DNA from: Ecdyonurus torrentis
Taxonomy: Eukaryota; Arthropoda; Insecta; Ephemeroptera; Heptageniidae
Assembly (NCBI GenBank): GCA_949318235.1
Contig: OX439133.1
Location: 18,092,099-18,156,098 of the forward strand
DNA: 64,000 nt
Direction of reading: 5' to 3'
The notes under the pieces are model-generated. The model was not told where the DNA came from. It did no database searches and saw only the letters and a list, made by a program, of their open reading frames with translations. This document shows positions 45,438 to 55,447 of this stretch, one piece after another (positions within the stretch are counted from its first letter, which is position 1; each line of letters starts with the position of its first letter). A program made the translations under genes and the position numbers.

Positions 45438-45699
45438 AGTTACACTCGTAAAAAATAAAAAATAAACATTGTAAAATATAATTTCTTTTTTTTTTAAACA
45501 AAAACAAATGTTGAACAGAGAAAAAATATCGCAAGAGATGTATGTTGTGTATTTTAAGTTACACTAGTACAAAAGGAAAATAAATATTGTAAGCATATTA
45601 AAAAAAAAAAAAAAAAAAGTAGGAAGAAAGAGAATAAAGGAAAAAAATGCATTAATGTTATGCATTTTTGCAGTCCAGTCGATGCAGTGTTACGGTAGT

Positions 45700-45762
<63 letters not shown>

Positions 45763-46218
45763 CTATAATTCTCTCTCCATAACTGAAACAATAAAGTGAC
45801 CTAGTTTTTAGTTTGCTAAGTTTTATATTTTATAAAAAATACTTTATAAAGTAAAGAATAGCATTAAAACGTGAACAGGAAAAAAAATAATATTATGAAT
45901 ATTTTTACACGTTTCTTGTTTACTCTCATTCCTAGAGTTAGTAATTCATATTATTTTATGCATAATTTTTAAAACTTTAAAGAATTTTTTCCATTGTATA
46001 ATAGCAAAAGCTGCCCTAATTATGAGACCTACTGCCCAAAGCTGCCCAAATTGTGCCCAAAAACACAATATAAAAAAGTGTGGCATGACAGATTTGGCAT
46101 ATGCGGGTGAAATGTTAATTAATAGAAAGTATCTTTATATTGTGTTTCCTGTTTTAAATGCACAATTAAATTTATTTTATTTATTAAAAAAAAAAAAAAA
46201 AAAAACTTACTTTGCTGT
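45438..46218. other. Duplicated flank, poly-A, TC array and unique DNA
   Basis: 45505-45600 repeats the flanks of the preceding family B copy. Poly-A at 45600-45618, (TC)n at 45705-45759 and poly-A at 46187-46204. No gene. Confidence 0.5.
45705..45759. repeat. (TC)n microsatellite
   Basis: About 27 TC units. Confidence 0.96.
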
Positions 46219-46511
46219 AGGATGGTTGTATTCATATAAAAATCAACGCCATATTATGTGAGCACGAAATAACATGGGCCGATATGGGAAAATTGCACAT
46301 TTTAAAAGTTTAAAAATTCTTGATGTTGCTAGTAGGTTGAATTAGGTTTTCAAGTATTTGAGAAAAATAAAATAATAACCCAAAAATTAACTAATTTTCC
46401 AAAGAAAATAGTCATAAAAACTTAACATTTGTCATTTTATGATCTGTGCTATTCTTTGCTTTAGTATAGCTTCAGAGCGCATTCAGTATGACGTCATGCG
46501 CAAACACCCTA
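46219..46511 (-). mobile_element. Family A MITE, variant subfamily
   Basis: AGGATGGTTGTATTCATA to GACGTCATGCGCAAACACCC. GTGAGCACGAAATAACATGG marks the subfamily. Confidence 0.82.
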
Positions 46512-46566
46512 TATATAAAATGTTTATTTTCTTTTGGTTTTATTAAAAAAACATTACTAGCACACA

Positions 46567-46641
46567 GAAAGAATAAATTACGTAATTTATGCTATATTTA
46601 TGTCATTATTGCATAAATGATACTAAATTAAAACAACATAT
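46567..46641 (-). repeat. Family H fragment
   Basis: AATTACGTAATTTATGCT, TTTATGTCATTATTGCATAA and AAACAACATA are the inverse of 38270-38330. Confidence 0.6.
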
Positions 46642-46692
46642 AGAATGCATTCATATTAAAGTCGAATCCATGTTGGATCACTATATAACATG
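46642..46692 (-). mobile_element. Family A fragment (left of LINE)
   Basis: GAATGCATTCATATTAAAGT to CACTATATAACATGGA. The continuation is displaced to 48613 by the LINE. Confidence 0.8.
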
Positions 46693-48335
46693 GACCAAAT
46701 TACCAAAATTAAATGAGAAACGAGCAGTTTATATTATTAATTTATTAAGTAAGAAAAAAGGACCAGGTCATGATAATATAGGTGTTCAGGATATTTTATT
46801 TGGTGGCGAATCATTAATTCAATATTTAATAAGATTAACAAATATGTGTATTGAAAGCTCAGTATATCCTGATAATCTAAAATTATCATTGATAAGGCCA
46901 ATTTATAAAGGTGGGGATCATAAACTATATAATAATTTTAGACCAGTTGCTGTATCTGCTTTTGTTGATAAATTTATACAAAAACATATTGAATTATTAT
47001 TGTCTGATTATTTAGAAGAATTCAATATTATAAATAAAAATCAATATGCCTATCAAAAAAAAAAGGGTACAGCAAAATGTCTATATGATGTTTCCAATTT
47101 TATAAATGAAGAATTAGAAAAAGGGCATCATGTTCTTTGTTTATTTGTTGATTATTCCAAAGCATTTGACACTATAGACCATGACTTATTGTTAAAAGAT
47201 TTAGAAGAAATTGGAATACGAGGACCAACATTAATGTTAATTGCGAATATTATAAAAAATAGACAAGTTGCTGTCAAAATTAAAAATATTGTAAGTGAAA
47301 TTAAAATAATAAAATGCGGTATAATACAAGGAGGGGTCTTAAGTGCTAAATTCTTTATAATTTATGTTAACAAAATTTTTAATTTACTAAAATATTGTAA
47401 AGCAAAAATGTTTGCCGATGATTTACTTATGATAGCGGCTCATAGTAACTTTGAAGTTGCAAATAAAATGTTACAAAATGATTTTGATTCAGTTTTGGAA
47501 TGGTCGCATGATAGGAAAATATTAATTAATAGGAAAAAAACAAAAGTTATGCACATTTTTAATAAGTATACATATACTATGCAAAATATTCAATTAAGAG
47601 CTCATACTAATAAGTGTTTACATAATTTTACTTTAAATTGTAATTGTGAGTTTGTAGAACAAGTAAATAATTATAATTACTTAGGAGCTATTATTGATCA
47701 AACATTTGATTGGGATTTGCATATTATGCAACTGTTAAATAAATTGAGATCTGCAATTTTTAAATTAAAAACAGTAAGATCATATGTGAATGAACAGACG
47801 ATGAGACAATTATATTTTTCTTTTGTACATCCACATATATTATACGGTTTATTATCTTATGGTTGTACTAAATCAGGTAAATTATGGGAATTGAAAAAAA
47901 TGCAAATAAGAATATTAAAAATTTTAAAAAAAGGAAATAAGCTAAAAAGTGATCTTGAATATTTTAAGTACTTTAAGATATTGCCAATAGAAGAAATGTT
48001 TAAATGTTCTTTTATTTGTGAAAATTATTTTGAAAATTCTCATGGTATACCGAGAACTCATATTTATAGTACCAGAACAGCAGTGACCAATCCTTTATTT
48101 GTACCAAAAATTGTAAATAGATTCACTGAAAGGACAAAAAAATTTTTACTTCCTAAATTATGGAATCAAATTCCATCAGAATTAAAAAGTTTTGCAAATA
48201 AAAATGAAACGAAATTTAATATGAAAAAATTCTTTCTTGATAATTTATAAAATGTTGAACAATTTTTTGCTGTTTGTATTGATTAATGATGATTAATTTT
48301 TGCTTCTTGTATTATAAAAATACTTCTCTTAAATG

Positions 48336-48379
<44 letters not shown>
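46693..48379 (+). mobile_element. 5'-truncated LINE with poly-A tail
   Basis: Non-LTR retrotransposon: an open reverse transcriptase frame, a short 3' UTR (48251-48335) and a run of 44 A. The 5' part, with ORF1 and endonuclease, is missing because the element starts abruptly inside a family A copy. A second LINE-like tail with its own A run (48380-48572) follows. Either that is the true 3' end of the same element with an internal A run, or two retroposons are stacked. Confidence 0.85.
46694..48250 (+). CDS. LINE reverse transcriptase (5' partial, frame intact)
   Basis: 518 open codons ending TAA. The frame continues upstream into family A DNA, so no start is meant. Reverse transcriptase motifs in order (numbered from 46694): RPIYKGGD at 68 and NNFRPVAV at 80 (fingers), FVDYSKAFDTIDH with catalytic Asp at 133, QGGVLSAKFF at 202 where many LINEs have PQGSVLGPLLF, FADD at 240-243 with the two catalytic Asp, NYLGAIID at 328 and a C-terminal LPKLWNQIPSELKSF segment. 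No RNase H follows. The overall pattern fits the Jockey/CR1-related assemblage. I cannot assign a clade by eye. There are no stops or frameshifts, so the insertion looks young. Codon use is strongly A/T, like its host DNA. The enzyme would reverse-transcribe its own RNA at the target, but this copy lacks the endonuclease. Confidence 0.9.
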   Translation, partial: TKLPKLNEKRAVYIINLLSKKKGPGHDNIGVQDILFGGESLIQYLIRLTNMCIESSVYPDNLKLSLIRPIYKGGDHKLYNNFRPVAVSAFVDKFIQKHIELLLSDYLEEFNIINKNQYAYQKKKGTAKCLYDVSNFINEELEKGHHVLCLFVDYSKAFDTIDHDLLLKDLEEIGIRGPTLMLIANIIKNRQVAVKIKNIVSEIKIIKCGIIQGGVLSAKFFIIYVNKIFNLLKYCKAKMFADDLLMIAAHSNFEVANKMLQNDFDSVLEWSHDRKILINRKKTKVMHIFNKYTYTMQNIQLRAHTNKCLHNFTLNCNCEFVEQVNNYNYLGAIIDQTFDWDLHIMQLLNKLRSAIFKLKTVRSYVNEQTMRQLYFSFVHPHILYGLLSYGCTKSGKLWELKKMQIRILKILKKGNKLKSDLEYFKYFKILPIEEMFKCSFICENYFENSHGIPRTHIYSTRTAVTNPLFVPKIVNRFTERTKKFLLPKLWNQIPSELKSFANKNETKFNMKKFFLDNL

Positions 48380-48383
<4 letters not shown>

Positions 48384-48542
48384 TTGTGTAAATACGTACT
48401 TTATTTGCTTTTGAAATATATATAATAAAAAATATGTATATGTAGTAATATAATATAATAAGACACGATTGTGTAACAATAAATGAACCAACCGATAAGG
48501 CTATGCCTTGGTTGGACTTTGTATATTTGTGTGTTTGAAAAA

Positions 48543-48572
<30 letters not shown>
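48380..48572 (+). mobile_element. LINE 3' end with conserved hairpin and A tail
   Basis: A strong hairpin at 48488-48515: CCAACC pairs with GGTTGG and AAGGC with GCCTT, with a 3-base bulge and a TAT loop. It is followed by GACTTTGTAT and an A run at 48550-48572. The same architecture, changed in sequence, is at 59558-59585. Confidence 0.6.
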
Positions 48573-48575
<3 letters not shown>

Positions 48576-48612
48576 GTACAATGCCTCATATAAGCCATTT
48601 GATATTCACTAG

Positions 48613-48697
48613 ACAATATTTTTGAGAGCATTGATGCTGTTAATAGTTTGAATTAGTATCTCAAGTATGTGAGAAATATAATAATAATAAACAATTA
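48613..48697 (-). mobile_element. Family A fragment (right of LINE)
   Basis: CAATATTTTTGAGAGCATTG to TCTCAAGTATGTGAG, the interior of family A. About 45 bases between the two halves are missing. Confidence 0.8.
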
Positions 48698-48704
48698 TCA
48701 AATT

Positions 48705-48824
48705 TCAAGTTCTATCGTGGGGCTACATTATCATTCTGGTAAAAATTGTAAACAGTTTTGAAGATCCCTTATCGTGTTTATTCATTCAAAAGCACATATT
48801 GTTTTATGTGGTCTATGGCTTTAA
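48705..48824 (-). mobile_element. Family B fragment
   Basis: TCGTGGGGCTACATTATC to TGGTCTATGGCTTTAA. Only the last 120 bases. Confidence 0.8.
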
Positions 48825-49337
48825 ATAAACTACACGCAAACATGAAATGGTAAAATGTTCAATCTAGGTCGAATGTACATACGTGACCGTTGATGTAATA
48901 TGCATTGACATCATTAAACAATAGATTGACACTCAATAAGATAATGTTGTGATAAAAAAAAAAAAAAAACTTCAGTCAAACAATTTCTCTCCTAGAATAA
49001 GAGTATTGGTTACTTTCAATTCTGTAAATAAACAAGAAAAGAAAGAACAAAAATATTACTTTTTTTTCTTTGTTGATAATTTTGAGACAGAAAGTTACGT
49101 AGCGTAGGATGATACCCAATCTGCTATATCATAAAGTAAGATAAAACAAAAGGAAACACTCAGTCATATAACTTTACCAAACAAGAACTTTTATAATTTT
49201 TCTTAAGAAGCTTTTTATGAAGTGGAAACATTATTGTACTGCTTATTTTTACTTCTTTGATGATTTTTTTTTGTTTTACTAACTAATTACTAATTGCTCA
49301 GTTTAACAAATTATATTAAAATTGTACTTTCCTCTAT
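48825..49337. other. Unique DNA, nothing recognised
   Basis: Poly-A at 48955-48969. No gene. Confidence 0.4.
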
Positions 49338-49425
49338 AGGGTGTATGCATTCATGTTTAAGTCAACGCCATGTTGAATCACTCAATAACATGGGCTGCAA
49401 TGACTCATTTTGGCAGTTTAAATAT
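49338..49425 (-). mobile_element. Family A fragment (first 90 bp)
   Basis: AGGGTGTATGCATTCATG to TTTTGGCAGTTTAAATATAC. Confidence 0.82.
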
Positions 49426-49589
49426 ACTGTACATATATTAATACACACAATAAATATATTCTTTACTACGTTGTCAAAGCCAAAATTATTACTGATACTA
49501 ATTTTGCAAAATTATAATATTGAAAATTTATCAATTTTTCTTATTTCATTTTCTTGTATTTATATACGTTTAATCTTCTTTCTTGCTAC

Positions 49590-49830
49590 CATTGAACTGG
49601 AGTCGTAGCTAATTTCAGATGCTACACGGAGGATGCAGGCAACACATATTGATCTTAAAAACAGTAAGACTCTATTATTAAATTTAAAATATAAATTTTT
49701 ATAATATAATAAAAAAAAAAAAATAATAGAAAAACATAATAACTAATTATTAATTAAATTTGTAAATAAACAAACAAATATTGACTTTAGTATGTTAAAA
49801 CTAATATTTTAATAAATGCATAGTATAACA
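49590..49830 (+). repeat. Local duplication, unit 1 (AT-rich)
   Basis: GTAGCTAATTTCAG, then AAATTTAAAATATAAAT, TAATAGAAAA and TAAATAAACAAACAAATATT recur in order at 50420-50600. The unit carries a 45-nt acceptor/donor-bounded stretch (49619-49663) that unit 2 lacks. Confidence 0.6.
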
Positions 49831-50018
49831 TTTTTACATCTGCTGAAAAATTTAAATAAAAAGTATGTTTTTTCTGCATATTATCTCAAATTAAATTTCT
49901 ACTAGATATTATAAATAAAACAATATTTTTTTTAGTTGGTATTATTTTAACACTTTCCTAAAATAATTTTTAATTTTTAAATATTACCATTACAAATTTG
50001 TTCAATATATACACTGTT

Positions 50019-50304
50019 TAGACCGGTTGCACTCATATTTAAGAACCGCCATATTGTTGGTCAGGAATACATACTATATGCTAGCATAGGAAAAATGTCA
50101 TTTGTCTTTTATTAATAGCAAAAGAGGCTTCAAACCTTAATCAAAGCCTTATTTGTAGCTAATAATAAGATCGAAGAATATGAGAAAAATTCGTTCAGTT
50201 GAAATTAAATCTTTTTATGTTAAAAATTAGGAGAAATGTTGTTTCCCCTATTCTGAACAATGCATCAGGCACCACAAACATGGCGACAAAGCGCAAGGGG
50301 TCTA
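50019..50304 (+). mobile_element. Family F MITE, full length
   Basis: TAGACCGGTTGCACTCATAT to GCGCAAGGGGTCTA. The ATGTGCAAGG stretch near the right tip is deleted. Confidence 0.86.
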
Positions 50305-50309
50305 ATATT

Positions 50310-50345
50310 TATTGACCAAAGCAGTTCATAGTAACTATCATATAT
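50310..50345 (+). repeat. Short shared repeat (second copy at 33357)
   Basis: TTATTGACC, GCAGTTCATAGTAAC and TATCA, followed by a (TA)n tail. It resembles a 3' tail of a retroposon. Confidence 0.45.
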
Positions 50346-50419
50346 ATATATATATATATTACATATATATTTTTTTTTTATACAGCAAAGTCATAAAGTT
50401 AAAATTTTATCCATATTTG

Positions 50420-50640
50420 TTTGTTTAGAATTCATATCGGTAGCAACTAATTGCAGTGCCGTCTTAAAATTTAAAATATAAATATTTATTAAATATTAAC
50501 AAAAATTATAATAGAAAACATTATTTTTAATTATTATTAAAATTTTTAAATAAACAAATAAATATTGGTTTTAGTATAATATAGTAAATATTTAAATAAA
50601 TAAACATATAATAATGAAGTATTTAAATCTCTGTTATGAT
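50420..50640 (+). repeat. Local duplication, unit 2 (AT-rich)
   Basis: GTAGCAACTAATTGCAG, TTAAAATTTAAAATATAAAT and AAATAAACAAATAAATATT correspond to unit 1 at 49590. Confidence 0.6.
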
Positions 50641-50729
50641 TTTAGTTTAGTATAATATTTTACAGTTGTATGTGTGGTTACCATAAAGACATCAATGTCA
50701 TCTGATTTTGCGTTATTATCAAAAAAGGA

Positions 50730-51125
50730 CCCGTTGTATGTGAATGACGTCTATATGCGCTTCGACGCCATACTGTAGTAATGAATAACATTACTCAGCA
50801 TAGAACAAACGTAGTTTTAGCTATTTTCTATGTGGGAAATAATTTTATTTTTTGTTATTATTATCTTCCTCGCATACTTCAAAAACCTAATTGACTTCAA
50901 TAAAAGAACAACTGTTTTGAGGCCGACTATAAGCGATTTTTATCACACCCACTTCCGTTTTTACTTACTGCGCATGCGCAGTACGTCAAAACGAAAGCTG
51001 ATGTGAGTGAAATCCCTCATAGTCGGTCGTAAAACAGTTGTTCCTTTATTAGTCAATTCAGTCTATTAACAGCGCATCAATACTCTCAAATAAAATATTA
51101 ATTTAGCAAAATGTGTCAATTTTTT
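50730..51125 (+). mobile_element. Family A variant interrupted by family G
   Basis: CCGTTGTATGTGAATGACGT to TTCAAAAACCTAA, then after family G TCAGTCTATTAACAGCGC to TAGCAAAATGTGTCAA. The right end is lost at the adjoining copy. Confidence 0.82.
50891..51057. mobile_element. Family G foldback nested in family A
   Basis: TTGACTTCAATAAAAGAACA to CCTTTATTAGTCAAT. Arms GGCCGACTATAAGCGATT and inverse, core TGCGCATGCGCA. Confidence 0.87.
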
Positions 51126-51127
51126 AT

Positions 51128-51429
51128 AGGGTCTACGCATTCATGTTAAAGTCGACGCCATGTTGGATCACTCAATAACATGGGTGACATAAGAAAATAA
51201 CTCATTTTGACAGTTTAAAAACACTATACAATATTTTTGAGAGCATTCATTCTGTAAATATGTTAAATTAGTATCTCAAGTATGTAAAAAATGTAACAAA
51301 ACAAAAAATTAACCGATTTCCCTAAGAAAATTGCCTTAATTGAAGTTTGTCCTATGCTTAGCAATGTTATACACTACTCCAGTATGGCCTCCAAGCGTAT
51401 TAAATATGATATCATGCGGATACACCCTA
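51128..51429 (-). mobile_element. Family A MITE, complete
   Basis: AGGGTCTACGCATTCATG to ATATCATGCGGATACACCCT. TGACGTCAT is changed to TGATATCAT. Confidence 0.86.
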
Positions 51430-51431
51430 TA

Positions 51432-51495
51432 CCAGGCCATGTTAATTAATGCTCACATATGGGGTCGACTTTGATATGAATGTAACTAATCTACT
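51432..51495 (+). mobile_element. Family A variant, terminal fragment
   Basis: GTTAATTAATGCTCACATAT and GGGTCGACTTTGATATGAAT. Confidence 0.65.
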
Positions 51496-51588
51496 TGTAT
51501 ATAAAACAAGAAACATGCAGTCTAAAAATGTATTTAAGGATAGAAGTGAAAAATGTTTGGGTTCCTCTTAACTGACGGTGGAAAAGTG

Positions 51589-51623
<35 letters not shown>

Positions 51624-51904
51624 ATGATATAAAAACCACACATCTCTTCTTCTCTCGTTGTTTCCGAGACATTTTTTACACAATTTTACTGAAGTATCTG
51701 ATGATAAAGTTTTTAGAGTAGCAAAAACTCAATAGCTATCTTTAACTTCATTTCTCATTGTGTTATTTTGGATGTATATAGATTGCACTTGTAAAATTGT
51801 AATTATGTCTTTTCTTTTTATTATATGGTATAAATTCTTTGCTTATACTTTTTATTTTAAACATAATTTCAATGATACAATTCATAATTACATGTGTACT
51901 GTAA
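51496..51904. other. Unique DNA with (CT)n
   Basis: (CT)n at 51591-51616. No gene. Confidence 0.4.
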
Positions 51905-52257
51905 TTAAAGCGAGATATCATGGCAGCTACTGCAGGATTTGACTAAAAAGTTGTAAATAATGAAAAATCTGAAATTTTGCACAGTGATGTATATTAAGAT
52001 AAGGTATCTTGAAAAAATGCCAAAAACAATAATAATAATAATGTCATAAATAGATTTTAAATTATGATTTTTTGAAGTTTTAGTCCCATAAGAGCCCGTC
52101 TCTTATTTTCTCTTTTATCTGATGGTCACGGTTTCTGAAAATGTTATCATGGGTAACTGTTATTTATTACTTACTTTTCAATGGCATCATAAAGTTTCGA
52201 AGTTTTCTTTTTAGATTTTTAGATATAAGATATTTATATATTTATATACAACCATTT
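51905..52257 (+). mobile_element. Family D element, nearly full length
   Basis: TTAAAGCGAGATATCATGGC to TATATACAACCATTTA. The right TTAA is eroded. Confidence 0.83.
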
Positions 52258-52417
52258 AGTGTGGTAAGCATTTTCACTTTTTAAAATCTAACAGTTAAAT
52301 TTAGTTTTCTAGACATAAATACAGTAAATTTTATTTTAAAATGAAATACATCATAATCATGGTTCATATTAAATTCTCTTTTATTGCAAGGCTTTGACCC
52401 ATCTCTTCATAAAAGTA

Positions 52418-52451
<34 letters not shown>

Positions 52452-52785
52452 ACAGTTCCCTGTAAAACATGCCACCCGCATATGTTATCTGTCCACAAAT
52501 TTGCCTAACTCAAAGGATACGTGTTAAATTAATTAAATCTTGGAAATTAAATATTTTGTATGAGGGTAGTTGAGTCTAACACAATACCAAGGAGTTTTTT
52601 TACTATTGTTTATTAATTTTTTATTGTTTGCAGAATTTTTTTTTATACTTATACACTTCATAATCATAAATCATAATTATTAAAAAAAAAGAAAAAAAAA
52701 AGAAAAAAAAAAATAAGAAAAAAAAAAGGGAGACGTCAATATAGGTATATTATACTTTGGAAACCCATTTATTTTACTTTTCAAA
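52258..52785. other. AT-rich DNA with A tracts
   Basis: Poly-A at 52418-52448 and A-rich 52681-52728. No gene. Confidence 0.4.
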
Positions 52786-53340
52786 TATTAGTTATATTCA
52801 AAATGTGGTGGTTTGCATTTATATGTCTTAATGTTTAAATTTTAATCTTTAGTTTTATAATTATGTTAAAATAAAGAAATATATACTAAAAAATGGTTCA
52901 GAACTTCCATTAATATAATGGTATTATATCATAATATAATAATATTTATAATTTATTATATTTAATAATCACTGTGGTGTACAATGTACAACCTAACATT
53001 AAAATATAAAAATCAATTGTAAAAGTAATTAACTCGTTGAGTCATTAGAATAAAAATTGCATTTTTGTTAGATTTAAAATGATATTTGTGCACAAAACAC
53101 TTGATGGGACTTACATAAATAACATCAGTTTGTCTCAAAACCCAACTGTAGCGCCGTAGCAGTGATCAGAAAAATTTAACTTGCGCGAACACACAACATA
53201 TTTATACTTAATTTTTACCTGTTTCAGAAACAGGAATATAGTTACGCAAATGACATTCTGCGATGTTTATGGTTTTAAGGCGTTAAAATGTTTAATAATG
53301 CATAATAAAGTTTAAAAACAAATTAAATTAGTTGTTAAAA
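52786..53340 (+). repeat. Tandem duplication (about 550 bp), unit 1
   Basis: TATTAGTTATATTCAAAATG at the start. ATATTTGTGCACAAAACACT at 53092 enters a truncated family B copy. Unit 2 has the same order. Confidence 0.75.
53101..53262 (-). mobile_element. Family B fragment in tandem unit 1
   Basis: CACAAAACACTTGATGGGAC to TTTCAGAAACAGGAATATAG. Its left breakpoint is identical to that at 53634. Confidence 0.8.
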
Positions 53341-53890
53341 TATTAGTTATATTTAAAATATGGTGAGTTGTATATAGAGATTATAGAGCCTCATGATTAA
53401 TTCAAATTTGTTAATTTATTAATTAAATTAAAATTTAAAGAATTAAAAAATAAAATTTAATGTTTCTGAACTTTATAACTATATAAATATGATAGTGGTA
53501 TATTTTTTAATAATAAAAAATACTTTAAATATATTTATTGATAAGTAGCTAGGTGTTAGGGTAACTCGTTCCTCGTTCATAAATTTATTGAAATTAAATT
53601 TGCAATTTTTATAAATTTTAATATGATACTTGTGCACAAAATACTTGATGGGACTTACATAAATAGCAACAGTCTGTCTCAAAACCCAACTGTAGCGCCG
53701 TATAGCAGTGATCAGAAAATTATAACTTAAACAACCCGCACATCATTTTCATACCAATTTTTACCTGTTCCTGATGTCAGAAATTGGAATAGCCTAGTTT
53801 ACAATATTTTCACGCTCTCTTGTGGGGCCACATTAATAGTCTGGTAAAAATTATCATCAAATTTTGAAGATCCCATTTTGATATAAAGCA
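53341..53890 (+). repeat. Tandem duplication (about 550 bp), unit 2
   Basis: TATTAGTTATATTTAAAATA at the start. ATACTTGTGCACAAAATACT at 53626 enters the second family B fragment. Confidence 0.75.
53634..53890 (-). mobile_element. Family B fragment in tandem unit 2
   Basis: CACAAAATACTTGATGGGAC to TTGAAGATCCCATTTTGAT, followed by a short (CA)n run. Confidence 0.8.
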
Positions 53891-54630
53891 CACACACACA
53901 CACACAAAAATACTATCCCTTAAACTTAATGCATTGCGTGCCATTCTTTTAGCGTTTTTTTTTTCCTTGAAAATAAAAAAGTAAAGTAAAAAATTATGAG
54001 AAAGCAGAAAATATAATTGTAAAATCGAAGTTAATATTGATACATATTTTTGAGTTATAAGCTAAACAATAATAATAAATCTAAAATAATTCACTAGTCA
54101 AAAATTTGCTTGACCACATACCGTCTTTTTTTTTTAATATAATTCAAAAGTATCAATGAAAAAAAAAAAAGTTGTCATTATGTCATTTTAATTAATACCC
54201 ATACAAATTTGTAGTCTACGTTTTTTATTATGATTTAATAAATTATATACGCAATAACTATCAATATAATAAAACTATACACAAAGTTAACAGTTACTGT
54301 TACCAAAATCCTGATAAATATGCTATACATACATACATAATTATATTTCATATATATAAACATTACATTTTAACATTCAGAAAACGTAATATGTACATTA
54401 ATTATAATACCATCATATTTCATATTATTAACAACAATAATTTTGAGTTATTAACTAACTCAGTGTGACCTTTATATTCGATAATGTACGTACAATGTTT
54501 TCACGTATATGTTGTGTGTGTTTTTTTAAATTAATATCATAAATCTAACATTTTTACCAACTATAATATATTAACATTAAAATATTTTTTATACACGAAA
54601 ATTTTGTGGACTATATATTCAAAGCAGATA
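53891..54630. other. AT-rich DNA, nothing recognised
   Basis: No gene or family match. Confidence 0.4.
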
Positions 54631-54632
54631 GT

Positions 54633-54684
<52 letters not shown>

Positions 54685-54716
54685 GTGAGTGAGTGAGTGA
54701 AAGTGAGTAAGAGAGA
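54631..54716. repeat. (GA)n / (GTGA)n array
   Basis: GA units to about 54681, then GTGA units. Confidence 0.95.
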
Positions 54717-54989
54717 AGAAAATATTGTATTAGATTGCTTTCATATAAAATGTTTTTATTTTTTAAATTTTCATGCAATTAAAATATTTTTTTATTGATT
54801 ATCTTATTATTTATTATTTAAAATATTAATTTTCGAACATATAGAAAACTATTACTCAAAATTAAAATATAATCTATAATATATTTATATTTTAATTTTT
54901 ATATAATATTTTTAATATTAATAAAAATACTTATTTATATTTAAAACTACCAATTCAATTTTTGAAGTTATAGATATAACACTACTTAT
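54717..54989. other. AT-only block
   Basis: Nearly pure A/T from 54740 to 54950. Confidence 0.45.
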
Positions 54990-55302
54990 AGGGTGTATGC
55001 GGAAGACGTCGTATTTATTGCGCTTTGAGCTTTAAGGCCATACTGGAGTAGTGCATAACATTGCTCAGCATTGGACAAACTTCATTTAAGCTAAATTTCT
55101 TTGCGAAATCGTTTCATTTTTTGTTATCCTCTTTTTCTCACACACTTGAGATACTAATTCAACATATTTACAACATCAATGCTCTCAAAAATATTGCATA
55201 GTGTTTTTAAACTGGCAAAATGATTTTTTTGTCCTATTTCACCCATGTTATTGAGTTATCCAACATGGCGTCAACTTTAACATGAAAAATGCATAGACCC
55301 TT
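54990..55302 (+). mobile_element. Family A MITE, complete
   Basis: AGGGTGTATGCGGAAGACGT to GCATAGACCCTT. The CRE is changed to AGACGTCG. Confidence 0.86.
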
Positions 55303-55360
55303 GGCATCTTGCTTTCTATGTTTAAAGAGAGTGAATTATAAATTGTGTATATTTATGATG

Positions 55361-55425
<65 letters not shown>
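55361..55425. repeat. (TA)n microsatellite
   Basis: About 32 TA units. Confidence 0.96.
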
Positions 55426-55428
<3 letters not shown>

Positions 55429-55447
55429 GTAGAAAATCTAAGCTATT

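Noticed and set aside
46022..46261. Small frame with CPNCAQKHNIKKC resembling a zinc knuckle
   Set aside because: Spacing between second Cys and His is three, not four. The frame runs through a poly-A tract into a family A copy.
49294..49608. 104-codon open frame
   Set aside because: Starts in a family A fragment and continues into AT-rich duplicated DNA, no homology or codon bias.
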